Part shown: one piece after another, positions 34,576 to 43,243 of the stretch
Position numbering within the stretch: the stretch's first letter is position 1
Layout of the letters: each line of letters begins with the position of its first letter
Assembly (NCBI GenBank): GCA_964460845.1
Contig: CAYWRZ010000009.1
Location: 1 to 64,000, forward strand
Length of the DNA stretch: 64,000 nucleotides
DNA from: CAYWRZ01 sp964460845
Lineage (GTDB): Bacteria; Bacteroidota; Bacteroidia; Flavobacteriales_D; UBA2798
Direction: 5' to 3'
Notes under the pieces: generated by a model
Databases searched by the model: none
Seen by the model: only the letters and a program-made list of their open reading frames with translations
What the model was told of the DNA's origin: nothing
Made by a program: the position numbers and the translations under genes

Positions 34576-35301
34576 ATGAAAACTATTGATATCGTTACCT
34601 CGCACAATGTGACTATCGAGTACCAGCTCGCTTCGGTGCTCGACCGTTTTTTGGCGCTGCTTATCGATATGGTATTGCTGCTGGTTTGGTTTCTGTTCTC
34701 TTATCTGCTTACTTCCGATTTGGGCAATCATTGGGAAACCTGGTTTTCGTTGCTTTTTACACCCTTCTTTTTTGCGTATCACCTTTGTTGTGAAATATTT
34801 TTCGGAGGGCAATCGCTCGGTAAAAAGGCTTTGCACATCAAAGTAGTGCGGCTCAACGGACAAAATCCGCGTATCAGCGACTGTTTTATGCGCTGGGTAT
34901 TTCGTATTATCGATATCGGCGGTACTGTGGGGGCACTGGCTGCTCTGTTTGCTTCGGCCAGCGACAAAGGCCAGCGCCTCGGCGACATGATTGCCGGTAC
35001 GGTAGTGATACGCCTTAACCCCTCTAACCGCTATACGATTCAGGATATCCTCAGCATCCGCAGTACCGCTGCGCACGGCGAACCCCAATATCCGCAAGTG
35101 GTCCGCTTTACCGACGAAGATATGCTGCTGATTAAAAACACGCTCGAACGTGTGAAATTGTATCCCAACGAAAGTCACCACCGCATGGTCGAAACGTTGA
35201 CCCGGCGCGTGTGTGAAGACCTGCAGGTGCCCGAACCGAAAGACGATAAAGCCGTTTTTCTGCGTATGCTCTTGCAGGATTATATTGTATTAACCCGCTG
35301 A
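34576..35301 (+). CDS. RDD family membrane protein
   Basis: 241 residues. The start IEYQLASVLDRFLALLIDMV has the R and D residues of the RDD domain. It has three to four membrane helices, and GQSLGKKALHIKVVRLNGQN is the conserved loop. The C-terminal 80 residues are soluble and helical. It diverges from the SpoIIM gene, which is the usual arrangement in Bacteroidota. Its function is unknown; an ion-exchange or assembly role has been proposed for relatives. rsmI begins one base after its stop. Confidence 0.93.
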   Translation: MKTIDIVTSHNVTIEYQLASVLDRFLALLIDMVLLLVWFLFSYLLTSDLGNHWETWFSLLFTPFFFAYHLCCEIFFGGQSLGKKALHIKVVRLNGQNPRISDCFMRWVFRIIDIGGTVGALAALFASASDKGQRLGDMIAGTVVIRLNPSNRYTIQDILSIRSTAAHGEPQYPQVVRFTDEDMLLIKNTLERVKLYPNESHHRMVETLTRRVCEDLQVPEPKDDKAVFLRMLLQDYIVLTR

Positions 35302-35302
35302 T

Positions 35303-36037
35303 ATGACCAAACTCTGGATAGTCCCTACACCTATAGGCAATCTCGAAGACATTACCCTTCGCGCTTTGCGTGTGCTCAAAGAAGCCGATCTCATCGTGGC
35401 CGAAGACACCCGCGTTACCGGACACTTGCTTCGCCATTTTCAGATTGAAAAAAAAATAATTTCCAACCATACGCACAACGAGCATAAATCCCTTCCGGCG
35501 CTCATAGCAAGGCTGCAGCAGGGCGAAAAGCTGGCCCTGGTGAGCGATGCAGGCACACCCGGTATTTCCGATCCGGGCTTTTTACTCGTGCGCGAATGCG
35601 TAAAGGAAGGCATAGAAGTAGAGTGCCTGCCGGGGCCCGTAGCCTTCATTCCGGCACTGGTAAGCTCGGGTTTTCCCTGCGACCGTTTTTGTTTCGAAGG
35701 CTTTTTACCGCAGAAAAAAGGAAGACAAAAAAGGCTCGAACAATTGCGCGAAGAACCGCGCACATTGGTGTTTTACGAATCGCCTTACCGCTTAGTGAAA
35801 GCGCTTGGGCAATTGGCCGAAGTATTCGGTGGCGAACGTGAAGCTTCGGTCTCGCGCGAAATCACCAAGATTTACGAAGAGCATCGTCGCGGCACCCTTT
35901 CCGAATTGCTGGCACATTTCACACTTAAACCACCCAAAGGAGAAATCGTAATTGTGGTAAAAGGAAAAGAAGACGAAAAACGAAAACAAGCGGAAGAGGA
36001 AGACGAACACGAAGAAAACGAAATGCAGGAAGAATGA
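35303..36037 (+). CDS. rsmI: 16S rRNA (cytidine-2'-O)-methyltransferase RsmI
   Basis: 244 residues of the tetrapyrrole-methylase fold. Clear family motifs: LWIVPTPIGNLEDITLRALR, ADLIVAEDTRVTGHLL, LVSDAGTPGISDPGFLLV and LVSSGFPCDRFCFEGFLP. It methylates the 2'-OH of C1402 in 16S rRNA with SAM. The tail is very acidic and low-complexity (EDEKRKQAEEEDEHEENE). It lies one base after the RDD gene and overlaps the next gene by four bases. Confidence 0.96.
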   Translation: MTKLWIVPTPIGNLEDITLRALRVLKEADLIVAEDTRVTGHLLRHFQIEKKIISNHTHNEHKSLPALIARLQQGEKLALVSDAGTPGISDPGFLLVRECVKEGIEVECLPGPVAFIPALVSSGFPCDRFCFEGFLPQKKGRQKRLEQLREEPRTLVFYESPYRLVKALGQLAEVFGGEREASVSREITKIYEEHRRGTLSELLAHFTLKPPKGEIVIVVKGKEDEKRKQAEEEDEHEENEMQEE

Positions 36038-37065
36038 GCAAAGCACTGTTTTTGGTAAAAAACGGAAAAGCCGCAAGTGCTTTTGAGCTGCGCGATCAGG
36101 TATTGCCTGCATTGCAGCCCGGGCAGTTGCGCATTGCCGTAGAAGCCTCAGGTATCAATTTTGCCGATGTAATGGCCAGGCAGGGATTGTACCGCGAAGC
36201 TCCGCCTTTGCCTTTTGTACCCGGTTACGAAGTGGTGGGCGAAGTGATCGAAGCGGGCGCTGCCGCCGATGCCGCATGGGTAGGCAAACGCGTGACAGCC
36301 TTTACCCGGTTCGGAGGATATGCCGAAGAAGTCATTACGCAGGTCAGGGCCGTGGCCGAAATCGATCCGGGGCTCAGTGCCGTGAAAGCGGCTGCGCTGG
36401 CTACACAATATGTAACCGCTTATTATGCCGCCATAGAGCTGGCCGGTATCCGCAGCGGAGAAAACGTGCTCGTCCATGCAGCGGCAGGTGGAGTAGGTAC
36501 CGCTTTGGTACAGCTCGCCCGACTCAAAGGCTGTACCGTATTTGCCACTACCGGCGGACCCGAAAAAGCCGAATTTGTACGTCGTAATGGCGCCGATCAT
36601 GTGATTCTTTATCGGCAGGGCGATTACGAAGAGCAGATAAAAAAACGGTTGGGCAATGCCCGTTTGCAGGTCAGCTTTAATGCTGTGGCCGGTTCCACTT
36701 TCAAAAAAGATATGCGCCTGCTTGGAAGCGGCGGTAAGCTGGTAATGTACGGCGCGGCCGAACGTGCGGGTAAAAAAGGCGGATTGCTCGCTACCCTTCG
36801 TATGGTGATGCGCATGGGCTTGCTGATGCCCGTCGGACTCATGATGAATTCCCGCAGCTTGTTAGGAATCAATATGCTGAAGCTGGCCGACGATCGCCCC
36901 GAGCTGTTGGAACGTTGCCTGCGTGCCGTGAACGCGCTTTATCGCGAAGGAAAAATCGATCCGCTTCCCGGTGGCGAGTTTCCTGTGAGCAGTGTGGCCG
37001 AAGCACATGAGCTGCTCGAAAGCCGAAAATCGGTTGGAAAGATCATTTTGCGCTGGAAAGGGTAA
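36034..37065 (+). CDS. Medium-chain zinc-independent reductase (quinone oxidoreductase/VAT-1-like)
   Basis: 343 residues, MDR superfamily. The N-terminal catalytic domain has VEASGINFADVMARQGLY and PFVPGYEVVGEVIEAG. The Rossmann nucleotide motif is VLVHAAAGGVGTALVQLA. The catalytic zinc cysteine is absent, as in quinone oxidoreductase and VAT-1 types. The segment MGLLMPVGLMMNSRSLLGIN also fits VAT-1-like proteins. It probably reduces quinones or enones with NADPH. The start overlaps the rsmI stop by four bases, suggesting coupling. Confidence 0.88.
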   Translation: MSKALFLVKNGKAASAFELRDQVLPALQPGQLRIAVEASGINFADVMARQGLYREAPPLPFVPGYEVVGEVIEAGAAADAAWVGKRVTAFTRFGGYAEEVITQVRAVAEIDPGLSAVKAAALATQYVTAYYAAIELAGIRSGENVLVHAAAGGVGTALVQLARLKGCTVFATTGGPEKAEFVRRNGADHVILYRQGDYEEQIKKRLGNARLQVSFNAVAGSTFKKDMRLLGSGGKLVMYGAAERAGKKGGLLATLRMVMRMGLLMPVGLMMNSRSLLGINMLKLADDRPELLERCLRAVNALYREGKIDPLPGGEFPVSSVAEAHELLESRKSVGKIILRWKG

Positions 37066-37114
37066 AAACCGCAGCAAAGAACTTCTTATTTTTACCGGGT
37101 AAAATTTCAATACC

Positions 37115-38767
37115 GTGCTCCAGCAATTGTCCATTCGTAATTACGCGCTTATCGATTCGCTCGAAGTCAGTTTTGGCAAAGGATTGACCGTCCTTACCGG
37201 AGAAACGGGTTCGGGTAAGTCTATCATTATCGAAGCGCTGGAACTGCTGCTGGGCGAGCGTGCCGATACCGGAGTGCTCCGCGACAAAACCGAAAAATGC
37301 ATCATCGAAGGAGAATTTCTCATTCGCGATTATAAGTTACAGGCGTTTTTTGACGCAGCCGAAATCGATTATGCCGATCTGACGCTTTTGCGGCGCGAAA
37401 TCACCCCGCAGGCCAAGTCGCGCGCTTTTATCAACGATACGCCGGTTACCCTTTCTTTGATGAAAGAGCTGGGGCGTATGCTGGTCGATATTCATTCACA
37501 GCACGAGACCTTATTGCTGAATAAAAGCGTCAACCAGTTTGACATACTCGATAATTACGCCCGTGTAGAAAAAGAAAAGGTGGCTTACAGCGAAGTGTTT
37601 GCCCGGTATAAAAATTGGCAACGCGAGCTCGAAACGCTCAAAGCACAAGAAGCGCAATCGCGCAAAGACCTCGATTATTTCCGTTTTCAATACAAAGAAT
37701 TAGAAGAAGCGGAGCTCAAAGAAGGAGAACAGGAAGAGGCCGAGCAGGAATTGAACCTGCTACAGCACGCCGAAACGATCAAGTCCACTACCGATTCCGT
37801 CATAAAGACGCTCGAGGGTAGTGGCGACGGACTCATTTCCCGCATTCGCGAAATAAAGCAGGAATTAGCTAAAATTTCGGCTTACGATGCGCGTATCGCT
37901 CCGTTAAGCGAACGGCTCGAAAGCATGTGGATAGAATTACGCGACATCAGTGAAGAGCTCGAAGCGATCAGCGACAAGGTTAACGACGATCCCGAGCGTA
38001 TTACACAGCTTACCGAGCGCATTAACCAACTGAACGGTCTGCTGTTTAAGCACCGCGAATCCGATGTGGCCGGGCTTATCCGTTTGCGTACCGAGCTCGA
38101 AGCATCCATTCTTCAGATAGATTCGCTCGAAGAACGTATCGCTGCGCAGGAAAAAGCCCTGGAACAGGCCGAAAGAGAACTGCAGGCTGCGGCAGGAGTT
38201 CTTTCTGCGCGACGGCGTGCAGCGGTCGAACCGCTCGAAAAAGAGGTACGGACAATTCTCACTCAATTGGCCATGCCCCATGCGCAATTACGCATAGAAT
38301 TGCAGCCCCTTCCCGAACCGGGTGCGTCTGGCGCCGACGATATCCGTTTCCTGTTCAACAGCAACAAAGGCGGAGAATTTAAAGAGCTGGGCAAGGTCGC
38401 TTCGGGCGGAGAATTTTCAAGACTTATGCTGGCGCTCAAATCGGTGCTGGCACGGGTCAATACACTGTCCACACTTATTTTCGACGAGATAGATACCGGT
38501 GTTTCGGGCGAGGTAGCGCATAAAATGGGCGCTATCATGCGCGACATGGGCAACACCATGCAGGTATTCAGCATTACTCACCTGCCGCAGGTAGCTTCGC
38601 GGGGCAATGCGCATTACAAGGTGTTTAAGCAAACGGGACGAAGCTCTACCGAAACCCGTATCCGTGCACTTACGCCCAACGAGCGCATCGAAGAAATAGC
38701 CCGTATGCTGAGCGGCGACAAGCTTTCGGAAGCGGCCCTGGCCAATGCCCGCGAGCTGATAGGGTAG
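37115..38767 (+). CDS. recN: DNA repair protein RecN
   Basis: 550 residues, full length. The SMC-like ATPase has Walker A in LTVLTGETGSGKSIIIEALE near the N-terminus, the RecN motif DIHSQHETLLLNK, a long coiled coil (about 160-370) and the signature VASGGEFSRLMLALKSVLA with Walker B STLIFDEIDTGVSGEVA at the C-terminus. It acts in double-strand break repair with RecA. The start is GTG at 37115, which gives the standard MLQQLSIRNYALID; no better ATG is nearby. Confidence 0.96.
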   Translation: MLQQLSIRNYALIDSLEVSFGKGLTVLTGETGSGKSIIIEALELLLGERADTGVLRDKTEKCIIEGEFLIRDYKLQAFFDAAEIDYADLTLLRREITPQAKSRAFINDTPVTLSLMKELGRMLVDIHSQHETLLLNKSVNQFDILDNYARVEKEKVAYSEVFARYKNWQRELETLKAQEAQSRKDLDYFRFQYKELEEAELKEGEQEEAEQELNLLQHAETIKSTTDSVIKTLEGSGDGLISRIREIKQELAKISAYDARIAPLSERLESMWIELRDISEELEAISDKVNDDPERITQLTERINQLNGLLFKHRESDVAGLIRLRTELEASILQIDSLEERIAAQEKALEQAERELQAAAGVLSARRRAAVEPLEKEVRTILTQLAMPHAQLRIELQPLPEPGASGADDIRFLFNSNKGGEFKELGKVASGGEFSRLMLALKSVLARVNTLSTLIFDEIDTGVSGEVAHKMGAIMRDMGNTMQVFSITHLPQVASRGNAHYKVFKQTGRSSTETRIRALTPNERIEEIARMLSGDKLSEAALANARELIG

Positions 38768-38787
38768 TACTAAATGAAGGCGGTGTG

Positions 38788-39171
38788 TCAGTCTAAAAAC
38801 CAGTTGAGCAAACCATAAGGATCGGCAAACAAGACAAGGGCCGTCAGCACTACACCGCTTACAAAGACAAAAACTTCACTGCGTTTTATCGGCAGCTTTC
38901 TATAGCTCAGCAGTACCGTTGTGGGGTAAGCTATCAGGCTGAAAAGAGAAAGTGCCATTCCGACCCATAGTAGTGAATGATGCAGGGCGTACCCTAAATT
39001 TTTAGGATCCGGAAATTGTGCAAGGGGGAGTGTACTCCACGTAATAAAAGCCCTGCACACAAAGAGGTAAAAAAGAAGCAGCCAGCCGAGCGGCACAAAA
39101 GCCAGTACTATACGGAACCGTTGCAGCCAGGGGCTGAAAGATGAATATGGAGCGCTAAGGTGGCTAATCAT
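38788..39171 (-). CDS. Small membrane protein, function unknown
   Basis: 127 residues with three predicted helices (about 20-41, 63-86 and 97-117), for example IVLAFVPLGWLLLFYLFVCR and VFVFVSGVVLTALVLFADPY. I do not recognise the family. It lies six bases downstream of a DUF4139 gene on the same strand and is probably the last gene of that three-gene operon. It is converged upon by recN. Confidence 0.65.
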   Translation of the reverse strand: MISHLSAPYSSFSPWLQRFRIVLAFVPLGWLLLFYLFVCRAFITWSTLPLAQFPDPKNLGYALHHSLLWVGMALSLFSLIAYPTTVLLSYRKLPIKRSEVFVFVSGVVLTALVLFADPYGLLNWFLD

Positions 39172-39177
39172 ACAAGC

Positions 39178-40833
39178 TTAGAAATTGGAAATCTCCTTGT
39201 CTTTCGGAAATTTCACGCTGTACGCAAATTTCAGCTTCTTCGATTCGCCGGGTCCCAGAATGAGTTTCCAGCGCAGCGAGCCGTCTTCTTTTTTGTACAC
39301 CGCGCCTCCGTTGTCAATCAGGGCTACTTCAATTTCTTTCTGCTTCGATACCGGAATTTGATCTTCGAGGTCGAGCATTACCGTAGTGGCTTTCGTATTA
39401 CGAAGGGTAATTTCGATACCGAGTGTTACTTTTTTGGAAGATCCGATAATGGCCTGTTGTGCATAATCTTTGCTTTTCCGGCGTTCGATCACCACGGCGC
39501 GGTCGCGACCTAAGGAGATATCGAGCGTATCTTCGGTAGTGCGGGTGTCGAAATACGAGCGGCCGGTGTAGGTGTCTTGAAAATAAACTTGCGCCATGCC
39601 CGGTATCAGGTGAAGCTTTTCCCAGCCGGTAATGCGTCCCAGCAAAAAGGCCGAGCGATCGTACTTTGGGGCGGCATAATACCGGTATTCGGCCGGAAGC
39701 GTATGCTGCTGTATTTCGACATGGTATTCTTTTCCATCGCTCAGGATGGTATAGGGCAGCGCAATGTCGTATTCCGTATTTACCTGCATCGTATTGACGG
39801 TGGTAAATTCGGCGGCCGAGACGGGCGACTTGAAAGAGGCTACCCCGTCCATTTCGACTTCTTCTCTCACTGGAGCTATAGAGGGTGCCGGTTTACCCGC
39901 CGCATAACCCTCGCCTACGCTACGTTCATACCGGGCACTTTTGTTCTTTTTTTCACTGTTGTCGTAGCCCGATAGTTCCCAGGCGTCGAGCGCGGGAAGG
40001 GTATTGCTCACCGAAGGATTACCCGTCGAAAGCCTGAGCTTCACATTTTGCCAGTCTTCGCCCGTAGCCTGTTTTACCAAAGCTTTGGCATACAGCTCTA
40101 ACGGCGATTTGATGTCGCTCACCCTCGCATCGTAGGCCGGGGTCCAGTTCGCCATACCGGTAAAATAACGCACTACGATCTCGGCATTGGTTTTGACCGG
40201 CGCCGAAAGATGCACCAAAATTTCGCTGGTATGCTGATTCAGCGTTCTGTGTATTTCTGTTTTCAGTTGTTTGTCAAGCTTGTCCAGCTCTTGTATGATT
40301 TCGGCCTTTTTCTGCTGTACGTTAAGCAGTTTCAGCGAAGCGTCTCTGTAGCGTTTTTGGTACAGTTCAGACACATCCATAAAATCGTCGGCGGTGGCGT
40401 TTCTCGCCGTGGCGACAGAGGTGAATGAATTGTTGGTTGTGATAAATGCTTTTTCCTGCTCCAGCACCGTGCTTTCCACATGGTATTTACCCAATTCCTC
40501 TTTTAGCTTTCTGATTTTGGCTTTAAGCGATTTTACCTCGTCCGATTGATCCGCGTCTGTCAGGAAATTGGCACGATGGGTGACCGACACGATGCTGTAA
40601 TTAGATTGCCCTTCGATTTGGATGCTCTGCGGATCGATATGCGAAGAAAGTTTGTCAAGTTTCAGCACCTGTGTGCCGGCTTGCAGGGGCACGCTGGCCT
40701 TGCGGGTTACCTCGGCACCGTTAAAAAATACGGTCACCTGGGTGATGCGCGAATTTACCGGTGTTTCTTTTTGCTGCGCGGTTCCGTGCAGGCTAAAAGC
40801 GGCAGAGAGAAGAAGTATGAATAAGGTACGCAT
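39178..40833 (-). CDS. DUF4139 domain exported protein A (MuiA-like)
   Basis: 551 residues. A signal peptide (LFILLLSAAFSLHGTAQQ) is followed by an N-terminal DUF4140-like beta domain (ITQVTVFFNGAEVTRKASV), a coiled coil (about 100-200), and the DUF4139 domain from about 215 to the end (YFTGMANWTPAYDARVSDIK, then SKQKEIEVAL and KELKFAYSVKFPKD-type ends). Relatives are annotated 'mucoidy inhibitor MuiA-like', which says little about function. It is paralogous to the gene 12 bases upstream; both share the IPVSKQKEIxV motif and the C-terminal KFPKD / KYPKN end. Confidence 0.88.
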   Translation of the reverse strand: MRTLFILLLSAAFSLHGTAQQKETPVNSRITQVTVFFNGAEVTRKASVPLQAGTQVLKLDKLSSHIDPQSIQIEGQSNYSIVSVTHRANFLTDADQSDEVKSLKAKIRKLKEELGKYHVESTVLEQEKAFITTNNSFTSVATARNATADDFMDVSELYQKRYRDASLKLLNVQQKKAEIIQELDKLDKQLKTEIHRTLNQHTSEILVHLSAPVKTNAEIVVRYFTGMANWTPAYDARVSDIKSPLELYAKALVKQATGEDWQNVKLRLSTGNPSVSNTLPALDAWELSGYDNSEKKNKSARYERSVGEGYAAGKPAPSIAPVREEVEMDGVASFKSPVSAAEFTTVNTMQVNTEYDIALPYTILSDGKEYHVEIQQHTLPAEYRYYAAPKYDRSAFLLGRITGWEKLHLIPGMAQVYFQDTYTGRSYFDTRTTEDTLDISLGRDRAVVIERRKSKDYAQQAIIGSSKKVTLGIEITLRNTKATTVMLDLEDQIPVSKQKEIEVALIDNGGAVYKKEDGSLRWKLILGPGESKKLKFAYSVKFPKDKEISNF

Positions 40834-40845
40834 AGCAGAATAGTC

Positions 40846-42426
40846 TTACAGGTTGTGAATCACATAATTTTTGGGATACTTCACGGTGTAGCCCAGTTTC
40901 AGTACCACGGTCTCGTTGGCAGGTACCTGTATTTCCCAGTGAATTTTACCGGTTTCCTTGTTCAGCTTTCCGCCCGAAAGCTCTTCCGTCTCGACGGCAA
41001 TTTCTTTCTGCTTCGATACGGGGATCTGATCTTCCACTTCTATGCTTACCGGCAGGCGCTTGGTATTGCGGATACTGATTTCGTACTGCTCTTTCTGACG
41101 ACGGCTATTGCCGCTGAGCGTTTTGGAATTTATACCCGATACGTTTTTCCTTTTTACAATAATGCTTTCGTCGCTTCCCAGCGAAATATCGAGTGTGTCT
41201 TTAGTGGTTTCGGTGTCGAGAAAAGCTTTGCCTACGAAGGTGCCTCGGTAATAAATATTGGTTTCGGCAGGCAGCAGACTGTATTCGTACCACCCCGAAA
41301 TACCGGCCATCAGGTAGGCGGTCTCTTTCACTTTCGGAACGATAGAATAGCGGTAAGAAGCCTCAAACTGGTAAGCACCTATATCGACGGTGTATTCCAT
41401 TTTATCGGAAGGAATACTGTACGCCGATTTCACGACAAACTCGGTGTTAACGGTTCGCGGAGCGGTAAGGGCTCCGGCCTCGGTACGCACCTGTTCCGAC
41501 ATTTTTCCCTGATCATCGAGCGACAGGCTGCGGTTCGAATATGCGTAATAATTTTGTTGCCTTGTGAGCGGAGACGCAAAATCAAGTTCCCATACCGGTA
41601 CCTGTGGCGGAGTATTGTCAAGCTGCGGAGAAGCGGTCGAAAGGGTAAGCTTTACATTGTTCCAGTCGTAGCCCGTGTGTTGAAACACGTATGCTTTGTA
41701 ATTCAGCATTACCGGACCGTTAACCTCTTCCGATCGGATGTCGTAAAAAGGCCGCCAGCCGCCTTCGGAAGTAAGGTATATAAGCTGTATGTCGGTCTGC
41801 GCAACGGCTTTATCGCTTTGGATATGCACCCGCACTTCTCCTCCCGAATCGGATCGCTGGGGCTGACGAAGCTTCAATTGCTGATTCAAACGCTTGAGAT
41901 TTTCTTCGTTTTTTTCTTTTTCGTAAGAAAGTTCCAGCAGCTTTTCTTCGATTTGTCGCATCCGGTCGAGGACAAAATCCATCACATCGTTCAGGTTGTC
42001 TGTATTGAGCCCTTTATCGGTGACAAGGCTGAGGTTCAGTCCAAACATGTTTTTTTCCTCACTCAGCACTCCCTGTTCGGTACGGATACGTCTGCCCTGC
42101 TGGTTGAGCCGTTCGATGCTGTCGCGTAGCGGTTTCAGCGCACTTTCGTGTTCATCCTGCAAAAAATTCTGCGTGAAATTGACCGAAAGCAGCGTAAATC
42201 CCGAAACTCCTTTTACCCGGATGCTCTGTGGATTTATGCCGGGTGCGAGCCCCTCGAAACGTAAGGTGCTGCGGCCTGCGGGAATGTTTACCTTAGCCAT
42301 ACGAGTTTCCTGCACGCCCGAAAGAAATACGGTAACTTCTTTCACTTCCGATTTTACGGCGGTTTCGGCATACTGTGCCCCGGCGAGCGAAGGAAACAGA
42401 AAAAATAAAATCAGTAATTTTCTCAT
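40846..42426 (-). CDS. DUF4139 domain exported protein B (MuiA-like paralog)
   Basis: 526 residues with the same layout as its neighbour: signal peptide (LLILFFLFPSLAGAQYAE), DUF4140-like domain (VKEVTVFLSGVQETRMAKV), coiled coil, and DUF4139 (YLTSEGGWRPFYDIRSEEVN, IPVSKQKEIAVE). The two proteins have clearly diverged, so the duplication is old. It is the first gene of a three-gene operon. Location would be periplasmic or outer-membrane associated. No enzyme motif is visible. Confidence 0.88.
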   Translation of the reverse strand: MRKLLILFFLFPSLAGAQYAETAVKSEVKEVTVFLSGVQETRMAKVNIPAGRSTLRFEGLAPGINPQSIRVKGVSGFTLLSVNFTQNFLQDEHESALKPLRDSIERLNQQGRRIRTEQGVLSEEKNMFGLNLSLVTDKGLNTDNLNDVMDFVLDRMRQIEEKLLELSYEKEKNEENLKRLNQQLKLRQPQRSDSGGEVRVHIQSDKAVAQTDIQLIYLTSEGGWRPFYDIRSEEVNGPVMLNYKAYVFQHTGYDWNNVKLTLSTASPQLDNTPPQVPVWELDFASPLTRQQNYYAYSNRSLSLDDQGKMSEQVRTEAGALTAPRTVNTEFVVKSAYSIPSDKMEYTVDIGAYQFEASYRYSIVPKVKETAYLMAGISGWYEYSLLPAETNIYYRGTFVGKAFLDTETTKDTLDISLGSDESIIVKRKNVSGINSKTLSGNSRRQKEQYEISIRNTKRLPVSIEVEDQIPVSKQKEIAVETEELSGGKLNKETGKIHWEIQVPANETVVLKLGYTVKYPKNYVIHNL

Positions 42427-42538
42427 GGGATAAATAACGGGTAAAATCCGACGTTAATGTGTAAAGTTAAAGAAAGTTTTGCGGACACATCTGTTTGGTT
42501 GCCCGGTTCGTAAATATTCTATAAAACCGCTAACGGTC

Positions 42539-43210
42539 ATGAGAAGAGTGAAATATACCCGGAAGTTTAGCTTATTCCTGCTTATCTTTAGCTTCGGTAC
42601 GCAGGCTTGTCGTCCTGCGCCGCAGGAAAGTAACGCAAACCTAATACCGCAGGAGGAAACGCAGATGGAAAAAACGCAATTCGATACGGCCACCTTCGGT
42701 GCCGGCTGTTTTTGGTGTGTGGATGTGCTGTTTCGCGAGCTGGAAGGGGTGCAGTCGGTCACCTCGGGCTATTCGGGCGGCACGCTCAAAAATCCCACTT
42801 ATACCGAAATTTGTACCGGGCGTACGGGGCATGCCGAAGTGGTGCAACTGGTGTACGACCCTGCGCTGATAAGCTACGACGAGCTGCTCGAAGTATTCTG
42901 GAAAACCCATGATCCCACCACGCTTAACCGGCAGGGAGCCGATGTGGGCACACAGTACCGCTCGGTTATTTTTTATCACGATGAAAATCAGCGTCAATTG
43001 GCCGAAAAATACAAGGCCGAGCTCGATGCCTCCGGGGCCTGGGAGAATCCCATAGTGACCGAAATCAGTCCGTCGGCGGTATTTTACCCGGCCGAAGCCT
43101 ATCACCAGGACTATTACAACCTCAATCCCGAGCAGGGTTATTGTCGCTATGTGATTCAGCCCAAGATTGAAAAATTCAGGAAAGTGTTTGCCGACAAGCT
43201 CAAAAAGTGA
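42539..43210 (+). CDS. msrA: Peptide-methionine (S)-S-oxide reductase MsrA, lipoprotein form
   Basis: 223 residues. The catalytic motif GAGCFWCVDVLFRELEG is intact, with the downstream GYSGG, GHAEVV and DPTTLNRQGADVGTQYRS motifs and the AEAYHQDYY end. It repairs oxidised methionine. The N-terminus has a lipoprotein signal (FSLFLLIFSFGTQACRP; lipobox TQAC), so it probably works on exported proteins. I start it at ATG 42539; a start at MEKTQFDTAT would give a cytoplasmic form. It is followed by a BatA-type gene. Confidence 0.93.
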   Translation: MRRVKYTRKFSLFLLIFSFGTQACRPAPQESNANLIPQEETQMEKTQFDTATFGAGCFWCVDVLFRELEGVQSVTSGYSGGTLKNPTYTEICTGRTGHAEVVQLVYDPALISYDELLEVFWKTHDPTTLNRQGADVGTQYRSVIFYHDENQRQLAEKYKAELDASGAWENPIVTEISPSAVFYPAEAYHQDYYNLNPEQGYCRYVIQPKIEKFRKVFADKLKK

Positions 43211-43243
43211 GCCCTTCAAAGTTTTTGTTAATTTTGGGCTTTA

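Noticed and set aside
40855..42129. A 424-codon plus-strand frame opposite the second DUF4139 gene
   Set aside because: It is antisense to a well supported exported protein and has no recognisable domain.
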